Positions 50,497 to 61,200 of a stretch of DNA of 64,000 nt are shown in pieces. The DNA comes from Burhinus oedicnemus (taxonomy: Eukaryota; Chordata; Aves; Charadriiformes; Burhinidae), in contig VFFE01007040.1 in assembly GCA_008921705.1 (NCBI GenBank), forward strand, positions 437,131-501,130, read 5' to 3'. Every line of letters starts with the position of its first letter. Within the stretch, counting starts at the first letter, position 1. The position numbers and the translations under genes were made by a program. The notes under the pieces were generated by a model. That model ran no database searches. It saw only the letters and a list, made by a program, of their open reading frames with translations, and was not told where the DNA came from.

Positions 50497-52118
50497 TACG
50501 CAGCCTCCTGAGCTAGTAGACAGGGGCAGGGAGCAGAATGGAGCCCCCATAATCCAAGGGGAAATGGTGAGGGACCTGCTACACCACAAGTCTATGGGGC
50601 TGGATGGAATCCACCCAAGGGTACTGAGGGGGCTAGCAGAAATGCTCACCAAGCCGCTTTCCATCAACAGTCCTGGCTAACCAGGGAGGTCCCAGTTGAC
50701 TGGAGGTTAGCAAATGTGGTGCCCATCCACAAGAAGGGCTGGAAGGAAGACCCGGGGAACTACAGGCCTGTCAGTCTGACCTCAGTACCTAGGAAGGTCA
50801 TGGAGCAGATCATCTTGAGTGCTATTACATGGCACATGCAGGACAACCAGGTGATCAGTCCCAGTCAGCATGGGTTCATGAAAGGCAGGTCCTGCTTGAC
50901 TAACCTGATCTCCTTCTATGACAAGGTGACCCTCTTAGTGGATGAGGGAAAGGCTGTGGATGTTGTCTACCTGACCTGCAGTAAAGTCTTTGACACAATT
51001 TCCCACATCATTCTCCTGGAGAAACTGGCTGCTTATGGCTTGGACAAGTGTACGCTTTGCTGGGTAAAAAACTGGCTGGAAGTCCGGACTCAAACAGAGT
51101 GGTGAATGTAGTTAAATCCAGTTGGTGGCTGGTCACAAGTGGTGTTCCCCAGGGCTCGGTATTGGGGCTTGCTCTGTTTAATATCTTTATTAATGACATG
51201 GACAAGAGGATCAAGTACACGCCCAGTAAGTTTGCAAATGACACCAAGTTACATGGGAGCGTTGACCTGCTTGAGGGTAGGATGGACCTACAGAGGGATC
51301 TGGTCAGGCTGGATCAATGGGCCGAGGCCAATTGTATGAAGTTCAACAAGGCCAAGTGACAAGTCCTGCACTTGAGTCACAAAAACTCCATGCTGCACTA
51401 CAGGCTTGGGGAAGAGTGGCTGGAAAGCTGCCTGGTGGAAAAAGACCTGGCGGTATTGGTCAACAGCAGGCTGAATATGAGCCAGCAGTGTGCCCAGGTG
51501 GCCAAGAAGGCCAACAGCATCCTGGCCTGTATCAGGAATAGTGTGGTGAGCAGGACTAGGGAGGTGATTGTCCCCCTGTACTCGGCACTGGTGAGGCCCC
51601 ACCTTGAGTACTGTGTTCAGTTTTGAGCCCCTCACTACAAGAAAGACATTGAGATTCTGGAGCATGTCCAGGGAAGGGCAGCAAAGCTGGTGAGGGGTCT
51701 AGAGCACAAGTCTTATGAGGAGCAGCTGAGGGAACTGGGGTTGTTTAGCCTGGAGAAGAGGAGGCTGAGGGGAGACCTTTTTGCTCCTCCTGAGAGGAGG
51801 TTGTAGCGAGGTGGGGGTCAATCTCTTCTCCCAAGTAACAAGCAATAGGACAAATGGAAATGGCCTCAAGTTGTGCCAGGGAAGATTTAGGATGGATATT
51901 AGGAAAAATTTCTTCACTGAAAGCATTATCAAGCATTGGAACAGGCTGCCCAGGAAAGCGGTTGAATCAGCATCCCTGGAGGTATTTAAAAGATGGGTAG
52001 ACACGGTGCTTAGGGACGTGGTTTAGTGATGGTTTTGGCAGTGTTAGGTTGATGGTTGGACTCAATGATCTTAAAGCTGCCTTCCAACCCAGACAATTCT
52101 ATGATTCTATGATTCTAT
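50497..52118 (+). mobile_element. CR1 copy E, nested inside the complex, type III 3' end
   Basis: Begins in the endonuclease-RT linker (AGGGAGCAGAATGGAGCCCC), continues through RT and ends with GTTAGGTTGATGGTTGGACT, CAATGATCTTAAAGCTGCCT and the tail ATTCTATGATTCTATGATTC plus TAT. On both sides the host endonuclease sequence stops and resumes on the minus strand (…CCAACAGATA to the left, CCAGGGTGTTTGAAGTCC to the right), so this is an insertion into an existing CR1. Its 3' UTR differs from the host's and from copy B's, so it belongs to a third subfamily. Confidence 0.92.
50690..52025 (+). pseudogene. CR1 ORF2 RT remnant (copy E)
   Basis: RT motifs in order: NYRPVSLTSVPRKVMEQII (about 50758), QHGFMKGRSC, then [10 protein letters not shown], where the motif A aspartate is threonine. 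A frameshift follows near 51090. Intact motif [11 protein letters not shown] lies at about 51140 and KFANDTKL at about 51230, where the catalytic FADD has become FAND. After a TGA near 51358 come [24 protein letters not shown] and [21 protein letters not shown] text. The last open piece (51781-52026) has the usual CR1 C-terminus including [20 protein letters not shown]. Two catalytic aspartates are lost and the frame is broken at least twice, so it is inactive. Confidence 0.9.
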
Positions 52119-52123
52119 ACCAG
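52119..52123. repeat. Probable target-site duplication of nested CR1, right
   Basis: ACCAG, matching 50492-50496, immediately after the CR1 tail. Confidence 0.55.
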
Positions 52124-52690
52124 GGTGTTTGAAGTCCTCCATGAGAACCAGGGCTTGTGAACATGAGGCTGCTTTTATGTGTCTATAGAGGGCCTCATCT
52201 GCTTGGTCTTCCTGGTTAGGTGGCCTGTAGCACACCTCCACTGTAACATCACCTGCCCTGCCCTCCCTTTAATCCTGACCCATAAGCTCTCAGTTGGCTC
52301 CTCATCCATCCCCCTTTTGAGCTCCATTCACTCCAGCTGGTCATTGACATAGAGGGTGACACCACCTCCTCGTCTCCCCTGCCTGTCCTTCCTAAAAAGC
52401 CTGTATCCTTCAATTCCAACACTCCAGTCATAGGAACCATCACACCATGTGTCCATGATGCCAATAAGATCATAGCCTTGCAGGCTTGTATGTGTCTCTT
52501 AACACCTCTTGTTTATTCTCCATGCTACATGCATTTGCATAGAGGCATTTAAGTTGAGGTCCCGATGAAGGTGACTTTCTGGCTTGAGTGGGGAGAATTC
52601 CTTTATGCTGCACTCCAGGTGCTCTCCTGGTGACCTGTGATCCTTCTCCAGGCTCTAGGCTGGCACTGGTTGCTGACACTGGCATCAAAC
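52119..52690 (-). pseudogene. CR1 ORF2 endonuclease N-terminus, inverted
   Basis: Minus-strand continuation of the endonuclease interrupted by copy E. From 52690 leftwards it reads an ORF2 leader, then LKCLYANACSMENKQEVL, a hallmark of the start of the CR1 endonuclease. A frameshift near 52470 is followed by the block equivalent to the GITEMWCDGS region of copy A. The DNA up to AGTGCAGCATAAAGGAATTC (reverse, about 52600) aligns with the start of copy A at 5507. Frames are broken. Confidence 0.85.
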
Positions 52691-52733
52691 TGGTAGGAGT
52701 GGGATGGTTTGAGGTTCCCCTTCCCCAGCAACT

Positions 52734-53168
52734 TTAGTTTAAAGCTCTTTTCACAAACTTGGCAAGCCTGTGACTGGAGATGCTCTTCCCCTTCTCTGGG
52801 GGGGACCCCCAGATGGACTCCATCAACCCCAGTAGACCTGGTTTCTCAAAGTGAGTCCTATGGTCTAAGTAGGCAAACCCCTGGCTGTGGCACCAGTCCT
52901 GTAACCATTTGTTGATTTGCCAGATTTGACTGGCCCTTTCAAGCCCCTTCTCTTTAACCAGGAGGACTGAAAAACCTACCTGTGCTCCAAAGTCCTTTAC
53001 TGTCACTCCTAGGGCTCTGTAATCCTTCTTGATGCTCCTCAGACTGCTCCTGGCAGTGTCACTGGTGCGCATGTGAAACAACAGCAGCAGATAATAGTCA
53101 GTGGACTGTATGAGGCTTGGTAGTCTCTTAGAGACATCCCTGATACAAGCCCCTGGTAAGCAGCACAC
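52734..53168 (-). pseudogene. CR1 ORF1 esterase domain, inverted, 144 codons still open
   Basis: An uninterrupted 144-codon frame ending in the normal C-terminus (…RLAKFVKRALN) and stop. It matches the SGNH/GDSL-type esterase domain that CR1 ORF1 carries: SLIQSTDYYLLLLFHMRTSD, where the family usually has a G-x-N-D-type motif (here R-T-S-D), then RSIKKDYRALGVTVK, GAQVGFS, WLQDWCHSQGFAYLDH. The C-terminal block where the family has an Asp-x-x-His reads LMESIWGS, so the catalytic His is probably lost. The esterase is thought to help in membrane or lipid interaction during transposition. In this copy it is cut off from its N-terminal half by the inversion and by lesions around 53170-53380. Confidence 0.82.
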
Positions 53169-53595
53169 CTGTCTAGAGAGGGTGTCAGGGTGGCAAATGG
53201 GTGCTTCTGTACCTCTCAGAAGAGAGTAGCTTACTACTATCGCCTGTCACCTTTTCTTAGTTGTGCTGGTTGTTATAGGGGGAGCAGATTGGACTGCCTT
53301 ACTCAGCTCCAGCGTCTCTCCTGATGTGACTGGTCTTTCCTCTTCAGTCTGCAGAGCGGTGAAGCAGTTCTGTAAGGGCACCTCAGGCTTCAGGGAGACT
53401 CTTTCTCCTGCTGGTCCTTGCCGTTGCAAGCTTCCATTCTTCTGCAGTATTGGCCTCCTTCCCTTCTGTGTGTGCTGGTGGGGGAGTTTTTGGTTGTTTG
53501 GCCGCAGGCTGTGGGTCCACTGCAGACTGCACTTGGAACCAGCTATTTAACTCCATCTCAGTCTCCCTGATGCTATGCAGCCTCCTCACCACCTC
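53169..53595 (-). pseudogene. CR1 ORF1 coiled-coil and central region, inverted
   Basis: Read in reverse from 53595 the sequence gives EVVRRLHSIRETEMELNSW, the helical repeat that follows the VAEL block in CR1 ORF1, then a Pro/Ala/Lys-rich hinge (AAKQPKTPPPAHTEGKEA). Its frame is the one that would continue the + strand ORF1 piece at 49417-49661 if the inversion were undone and the 13-bp breakpoint duplication counted once. The stretch between about 53170 and 53380 connects it to the esterase domain with frame loss. Confidence 0.8.
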
Positions 53596-53609
53596 CTGCC
53601 CACTGTAGG
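53596..53609. repeat. Inversion breakpoint repeat, right (14 bp)
   Basis: CTGCCCACTGTAGG, the exact reverse complement of 49662-49675. It continues into GAGAAGCTCAGGTTAGAGAC, which aligns with copy A (CTGCTCACTGTAGAAGATCA at about 6816), so it is the native linker sequence. Confidence 0.85.
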
Positions 53610-55022
53610 AGAAGCTCAGGTTAGAGACCAGCTGAGGAACCTGAAGGTGCACAAGTCTATAGGACTTGATTAGATTCATCTGCAGGTCCTGAGGGAACTG
53701 GCAGATGAAGTTGCTAAGCTCTTTCCATCATATTCGAGAAGTTGTGGCTGTCCAGTGAAGTTCCTGCTGACTGGAAAAGGGGAAACATAACCCCCATTTT
53801 TAAAAAGGGAAAAAAGGAAGAGCCAGGAAACTACAGGCTGGTCAGTCTCACCTCTGTGCCAGTCAAGATCATGGAGCAGATCCTCCTGGAAACTCTGCTA
53901 AGGCACATGGAAGATAAGGAGGTGATCAGTGGCAGCCAGCATGGCTTCACTAACGGCAAATTGTGCCTTACAGATTTGGTGGCCTTCTACGATGGGGTTA
54001 CAGTGCTGGTGGATAAGGGAAGGGCAACTGACACCATCTACCTGGAGTTGTGCAAGGCATTTGATACTGTCCTGCAAGACATCCTTGTCTCTAAATGGGA
54101 GAGACATGGATTTGACAGATGGACTACTCGGTGGATAAGGAATTGGCAGGATGGCCACACTCAAAGAGTTATGGTCAACAGTTTGACATCCAAGTGGTGA
54201 CCAGTGACAAGTGGAGATCTTCAGAGGTCCCAAAGAGTTATGGTCAACAGACATCCAAGTTGACCAATGACAAGTGGAGATCTTCAGAGGTCTGTATTGG
54301 GACTGGTACTATTTAACATCTTTGTTGAAAGCATCGATGTGGGGACTGAGTGCACCCACAGCAAGTTTTCTGATGACGCCAAGCTGTGTGGTGCAGTCAA
54401 CATGCTGGAGGGAAGGGATGCGATCCAGAGGGACCTGGACAGGCTTGAGAGGTGGGCCCGTGCCAACCTCATGAAGTTCAACAAGATCAAGTGCAAGGTC
54501 CTTCATGTGGGTCGGGGCAATCCCATGTACAAATACAGGCTGGACGGAGAATGGATTGAGAGCAGCCCTGAGGAGAGGGACTTGGGTGTGTTGGCTGATG
54601 AGAAGCTCAACATGAGCCGGCAATGTGCGCTTGCAGCCCAGAAAGCCAACCACATCCTGGGCTGCATCAAAAGAAGCGTGGCCATCAGTTCGAGGGAGGT
54701 GATTCTTCCTCTCTACTTGGATTTCATGAGACCCCACCTGGAGTCCTGTGTCCAGCTCTGGAGCCCCCAACATAAGAAGGACATGGACCTGTTGGAGCAG
54801 GTCCAGAAGATGGCCATGAAGATGGTCAGAAGGCTGGAGCACCTCTGCTATGAGGACATCCTGAGAGAGTTGGGGTTGTTCAGCCTGGAGGAGAGAAAGC
54901 TCCGGGGAGACCATATAGCAGCCTTCCAGTACTTAAAGGAGGCCTACAGGAAAGGTGGGGAGGGACCCTTTATCAGGGAGTGTAGTGATATGACAAAGGA
55001 TAATGGCTTTAAGCTGAAATAG
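53610..55022 (+). pseudogene. CR1 ORF2 RT domain of the rearranged host element
   Basis: RT region on +: [20 protein letters not shown] (about 53827), QHGFTNGK, then [21 protein letters not shown], where motif A has E for the catalytic D exactly as in copy A. A stop falls at about 54198 in a tandem duplication that takes the place of the motif B region. A long open frame from 54267 to 55022 then carries [21 protein letters not shown] (FSDD in place of FADD), [59 protein letters not shown] text and [20 protein letters not shown]. It then stops where CR1 copies normally read on to the final HWNRLPRE block. Not functional. Confidence 0.9.
54162..54292 (+). repeat. Imperfect tandem duplication (68 + 62 bp) inside CR1 RT
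   Basis: Unit 1 is 54162-54229 and unit 2 is 54231-54292. Both start CAAAGAGTTATGGTCAACAG and end AAGTGGAGATCTTCAGAGGT plus C. Unit 2 lacks the six bases TTTGAC or a similar internal hexamer and differs at a few other sites. Confidence 0.9.
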
Positions 55023-55264
55023 GGTAGATTTAGATTAGATCTCAGGAGGAAATTCTTCACTATGAGGGTGGTGAGACACTGGAACAGGTTTGCCAGAGAA
55101 GTTGTAGATGCCCCATCCCTGGAAATGTTCAAGACCAGGCTGGATGGGGCTTTGAGCAACCAGGTCTAGTGGGACATGTCCTTGCCCATGGCAAGGCAGT
55201 TGGAACTAGACGACCTTTAAGGTCCCTTTCAACTCAAACCATTCTATGATTCTGTGATTCTGTG
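55023..55264 (+). mobile_element. 3' UTR of the rearranged CR1, type I
   Basis: Last part of ORF2 (GAAATTCTTCACTATGAGGG, GAACAGGTTTGCCAGAGAAG), then GTCTAGTGGGACATGTCCTT, GACCTTTAAGGTCCCTTTCA and the tail ATTCTATGATTCTGTGATTC plus TG. Same 3'-end type as copies A and D. Confidence 0.92.
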
Positions 55265-58200
55265 AATCAAGATGGGAGGAAGATTTCCCATGTTTTCTTG
55301 AGTGGTTCTGGAAAATACGTTTTCTACTCTCTGTTTAGCAGAGCTGAAAAGGATTAATCATGGCAACAGTCACAGTGAGAAATGGGTCAGATGCATCCTG
55401 AGTGCAACACCATTGACTTCACTGCCTCTGATTTTCTTATAAAGGAATCATGCTGTTCAGATAGGGGCAGCTTGGAGAGACCCTGGAACAATGTGGATGG
55501 TAACAGAACTGATAAATAATTGATGATAATTGTACAATAATCTGATGCATTTACAAAAGTTCCATAGAAACACAGATTTGCTTTTATAAAATCCAGAGCA
55601 CCTCAATACAGTAACATCTGTAGGTGCCTAAGAGAAGAATTTAAACCATCAATATGAAACTATGTCACCAGAAGGTTTAGAGCACCTTCTTCCTCTGAAA
55701 TGGAAAGTTAGGCCCAGAGAAATATATCAGAACTATCTAAGAATAGCTATTGTTGACATCTAGCAAAGCTGGAAATAACTTATGGATTCCAGACAGCAGT
55801 ATAGACCTAAGTTTAAATGAGCTAACTTCACTCTTCACAGCAGAGAAGCTGATTTTCCAAGCTAAGGGGAGCTCCATATTGCCAAGGCCAGACTGCTTCC
55901 AGTACGCAACCTGGCTCCTTTGAAGCAAGCTCTATTCTCGTGAGGGGGATTCCTGGGAGAACTGATCTGTGGCCAAGTGAGAGAATCCAGTGACATATTT
56001 GTTAACTACAAATATATGGATCAGAAGCATTTCCTTCTGTTGCCAAACAGTGTCTTCAACCAAAAGTGCTCAGATCAATTGGGAAAATATAAACCCCTTT
56101 GGCTGTGTCACCATAACAGCTTAGCTTGTGCTCTCAGACTCCGGAAAATACAATTCATGCTTCTCTGTGTCCATATATAAAAGACTCTTCAGGACTGTGT
56201 CTGGTGCTTGATATCTGGTCTGCAGGGAAAAGTTTGGTAGTACTCAGATTAGACTTCTGGCATTCCACCTAGCATGGAATTTATCATAGAGTTTAATCCT
56301 TAACAGAAGCGTTTCCAAATCTTGCTTTGTTCACATGAAAGCCAGTCACATAGCCAATACCTTTGTTTTTCTTAAAGACAGCAAGTCAAACTGCTTTAAA
56401 ATAACCTCCTCATCACCCATCCTTCCCTCCTGATTCCAGAAATAACCCAGTAGTGAAAGCAATATAATTTCACACCAACTGAATCACTATTTTCTGACAA
56501 TGTCGCATGATAATTTTTGAATAGCTTGTTACTTTAAAATACTTTGTATACGTTTGTGTGAGTTTGATCTCTTCTACTTCTAAAAGGCTGTCAAAGAGTC
56601 CTGACAGTGATCTAATGTAGAAAGCAGAAGTGAATTGTTAACAGTACAATATCCTTTGCTGTCTGCCTGGGCTGAGCACTCTGTAAGATATAAGATTTTG
56701 TGATACATGAAGAAAAGCCCTACCAGGTGCTCAATGTGGCATTTTACTCTTTGAAGAGACAGGTAAGGCAATCAGCAGCTGCCAATTCCTTGTAATTCTG
56801 AAACACAGAAAGAAACTACTAAAACTGTACATCTCTTGTGAAAGGACTAGATTTTAGCTTTTAAAATGACTGGGGGAATTAGACCCAAGTAACTGTTTAT
56901 GATTAGCTGCCACACCTTTAACTTCAAGCTGTAACCCTGAAGCCATTAACAGAGTTTTTCTTACCAGCAGCTTTCTTGAAACAATGCTAAAATTGGGGAG
57001 AAAAGGAAGAGAAAGGGGGAAAAGAAATCTCTGTTTCCGCTAGGAAAACAGAAAAGAAAAAAAAAAAGACAAGCAACAGTATAGGAATGATAGGAATTTT
57101 AGAGAACTATTAATGAAAAGTAGTAATGACACAGACCTACCAAACTGCCAAAAAAGTTGCTCTGAGAAATTACATATGCTAGAAGATTCCCTGCTCAAAG
57201 CTTGCCTGTCAGACATCACTTTTAACATAGGCTACGTAAAATCACAAAATAGAGCTTCTTTGTACAAGATTAGGATGACTATAGGTCCTCGCTTTGCAAT
57301 AAGCAGTACATTCAGTGAAAAGATCTCCCTACTGTTACATAAGTAACTTTATTCTTCCTTTTGTGTTGCCTGGGCTGTCAGACAAAATCGCTTGCCTTCA
57401 ATTAGAGTCTTCTAGATTATAGTGAGGTTTGCACAAAAAATTTCAACAGCAAGATTTTTTTTAACCCCCCAACACAAGTTTTGTCTGATTGAAACCATCT
57501 GTGACCTTGCATTGAATTCGTTGTATTGTTAGATCCTCTGATATGTAAGAAAAGAAAATGATGCAACAACCCAGAGAAAAATAATCTTTCTTACCAGAAC
57601 CAAAACATCTACTCTGACACTTTCTAATTGGAAATATCTTTACAATTCAGTTTTCTTCAATTCACTTGAGTTTTATTTATTTGAAAAATATAAATTCCGT
57701 AAACAAAAAGTTTCGTTGTTTGAACATTCTAGTAACCTGCCTCAATTCTTTCAGCTACTTTCTTCACCTCACTAACCAAACTTGTATAACTTGCTGCAAC
57801 TCACCCACTTTACTCTAGCCCTAAATAACTACAGGAGGCTGAGTCAGCACCCAGCTTTATTTGTCTGCTGATGTGAGCTCATTAGATTTGTTCTGCACTC
57901 CCCCATATCTACTAGCTTTGGGGTTTGTTACCTCTTTTGAAATAAATTGGAGTTTTCCCATTGGCTTCCATTTTAAGTGCTTTCAGGTGATGAGCTATGA
58001 GCACAGTGAACTAGGGGTTTCTGAAATAGCAACATTGCAACTATTTCTGCATTAAAGCCACTGCTGTCCCATTATAGATTTTTACTTTTGCATATGGCTT
58101 TGTACCTTTCTCTCCAGGAGGTGAGAACAGTCAGAGTCTCCACTGAAGTGGCTGTAGTCTGCACTGTGTGCTGGTGTTTCTCTGTCTGACAAGACGAGCT

Positions 58201-61200
58201 CAAAATGTCAGAAACAAGTCGAGAATGCTGTCGCAGCATAGCACAGCAGAGTTTTTCTATAGGAGAAGGTAAAAAGTGCATGCCTTAGTGTGTGGTCTGA
58301 GGGCGCATGGGAGTGTCTCAGGGTTAAAAACCTTCTGGGACATTATAAGGGGACTATACAGGGTAGAGAATGCTAATCGGCACGGGCTAAACTGTAGTGG
58401 GATATCTACTTGTACTTCAGTAGCATGACCCACTGCAGAGAGCCCGTGCTCGAGCCTGTGCCCAGGACTCGGCTTAGATACTAACGTAACTACATACCAT
58501 AAGCTACATGATTCCTGTTATTATGAGCTGAGGATCACTGAATCAAAGACATTTCACGTGGGTCAGGGCCAAAAGAACGACCTATTTATTGAATAAATTG
58601 TTTTTTCTAAGCCTTTTTCTTCTGGAGGAATGTTGCTTACTCTGCCATCCTCCTCTAGCCTGCCACCACTACTGTATGTCCTGGGGAAGTTTCTCTCCGT
58701 TTACGCAAACCAAAAAAAAAGGCAGGCAGATTTCATTTTAGAGGAGGATGAATTTTAATGATGCCTATGTTTTCTACAAAATTCAACTGTAAAATCTGTA
58801 CTTCTTTTTAGTATCACAAAATATCTCATTTGTTGTATTGACCCAGAATACTAAATGTTGTGATGCATAAACCTGGCTTTCAGTGTCATGCTTTATGTCA
58901 GCCAAACTGTTTTGGTAGAAGACAGAGAAATGTTTCCTGACATCCTTTACAGTCTCTACTAGTTTGTTTTTAGCTCTGACATGTAAAACAGAAGTCAATT
59001 AAATGATCTTGCTATGATGGTCTTGCAACTTGTTAAGAAAACAAAGGAGATTTTGAAGATTTCCATGTGACTCTATGCTACCATATTAGATGTGCAAAAT
59101 AGGCCTAAATAATTGTTCCACAGTCTTTTAATATTAATTTTTCAGTTTATTTATGTATTTATACAGTTATTCTAATTCTTGCAAAGGTTTTTGTTTGTTT
59201 GTTTGCTTATATGGAAATTATTTTGCTCAGACTGAGGCTTTCATTAGCAACACAGGATTCTAGTTTTCCTCCTCTTGCAATTTTTCGTCAATAAGTTCAG
59301 AAGAGACCAATGAATGGAATGATTGCTCGGCTGATTGTTGCACTGCAGCTCACGTACACTGAAGCGTGAATAATTTAAACTGTGCTGGCTTGTCAGTATT
59401 GGATTTGTATGTGGTGTGAAGAGAGCACAGAGGGAGGCGTCAGATAAATCATATAGCAGAAAAAAAGCTAAAAAAAAAAAAAAAATTCTCCCAAAAGGGT
59501 GGATCAAGGGTGAAAAGAAAAGAAGGGCTCTATTGTACAAACAGCGTGAAGAGAGAGGGGAGGGTAAATTCTATCCTTCTTGTCAAGGAACTGTTTTGGC
59601 TACTCAGTAACTTTAAAACAAATTGCATCAGCCTACAGCATTGTTCAGATCTTCTGGGAGGAAAGCGTTTTCTGAATTCAGTGGGAGTGAAACCATTTTG
59701 AAAGATGTCTTTCAAAAAGTCATTACTTTCTTTTATTTTGAAATCATTACTTTATATAGTAACAGTTTAACAGGACAGGGTAACAGAAAGAAAAAAAATA
59801 ATCCAGCTTAGCATTAGGAAAATAACACACTCAAGGTTAAATGTCATTAATCTGTCAGTTGTTATGATTAAAGATTGGGGAGAAAAAAGACTTTGTTATG
59901 TGCCCATTTCTAACGTTCTCCATTTCAAAAGATCCTGTGAAATCTTCCCATTACGGAAGAATCAAGTGTAGCAAAAGGATTTCTGTGTAAGCATTTTACT
60001 GTGATTGTTTATTATTTATATTCTGGGGAACCCATAAATACAGTTGGTCCACAGAGGCAGACAGCAGTCCTCTGCTTCCCATGGTGGGCAGTTGCTCCTG
60101 CAGGAAAGCGTATTGACTGAAACCAATGTGCACATTTTACTACCAGCCTAAGTGATCAAGTGATCAGTAGTGTCCCAGAATCATTCCAAGGGCTTCTCTG
60201 TGTACTGCAGGTAGCACAACTGAAAATAACCCCCCCCAAAAAAACGGTTTTAAGTAGCCCAAGATGTTGATTTGCATGTCAAGTGTTTTGACTGTTACAC
60301 TTTAACTTACTTACCCATACATTAATTTATTTCTCCTTTCCGTTTTGTCAAAGCCTGACAGGTCCTTTACTCTGTGCTTTAGACTTAAAATAGGGACAGC
60401 AATCCTGTCCTTGTCATGTTCTATCACAAAGTTTCAGTTATTTCCAGTCCTCTTTATATCAGAGCATCTGAGTAACCTCAGTGAGGTGTCAAACCAGATT
60501 TGTGGGTTTGGCTATGGACTGGGCATGATATCTTTACAGAAATAAAATACTATGAGATGCAAAATGTCAGGTCCCTCTAGCAATCACCGATGATTAAATG
60601 CTGGTTTTCCCCAGTGGAAGCTACATTGCTGTGCTGCTGCACAGCTGATAAAAAACTATCTGGGAATTAAAAAAAAAGAAAGAAAAAAAAGAAAAAAACC
60701 TGTCTATTTCTTCATGTCCAATATTAAGCTCTGCTTACTTATGATAAAAATGTGTTGCTTAAATAATCATACATGAGGAGGATGGTTTTAGAGTTTTAGA
60801 AGTCCATACTAGGAAATTATCTTCGCCTGCATCCAGCAATGTTTCTGCCAACTTCTGAACCATGCCTGGAAGTTTTTTTAGGAAGCAACTGGCCCAGACC
60901 AAAAAATATACCAAGGACTTCTCTGAAAATTTAGCATTACAGGCATTTAAGTTTCATTTCACTAACCTGTTTACAGCCTGACGCTGTTTAATAAAGTGGT
61001 AGCACGTAAGTCCAGTGCATAGACTTGTGCATAAGATTGATACTTTAGGTACTGTAGAGACAGAGAGATTGCCCTGATTCAGTTTGTAACAGTCACTAAA
61101 ACAAGATCGCAGGATCTGTGCTGCCTGTCACATAAATCTAATTTATGTTAGGTTATTTGATTTAGAAATAGAGGGAAGCTTGTTAAATTTGTAAAGTTTT

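Larger units (their letters stand above)
49417..55264 (+). mobile_element. Rearranged near-full-length CR1 with inverted middle and nested CR1
   Basis: One CR1 reading + strand at both ends, with its middle on the other strand. Order: 5' part of ORF1 (+, 49417-49661); an inverted block (about 49662-53609) holding linker, endonuclease, ORF1 esterase and ORF1 coil on minus; then RT and 3' UTR (+, 53610-55264). Without the 1.6-kb nested insertion the parts total about 4.2 kb, close to a full-length CR1, with no part missing or present twice. The ends of the inverted block carry CCTACAGTGGGCAG (49662-49675) and its exact reverse complement (53596-53609). The 3' UTR is type I. The 5' limit is uncertain because I cannot recognise the 5' UTR left of 49417. 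Confidence 0.85.

Noticed and set aside
49665..53600. Two or three independent CR1 insertions in head-to-head orientation in place of one inverted element
   Set aside because: The pieces tile a single CR1 without overlap or loss, and both junctions carry the same 14-mer in inverted orientation. Independent insertions would not produce this.
49417..55264. Twin-priming inversion during insertion
   Set aside because: Twin priming inverts the 5' end only. Here the 5' part of ORF1 is in the normal orientation and only the middle is flipped.
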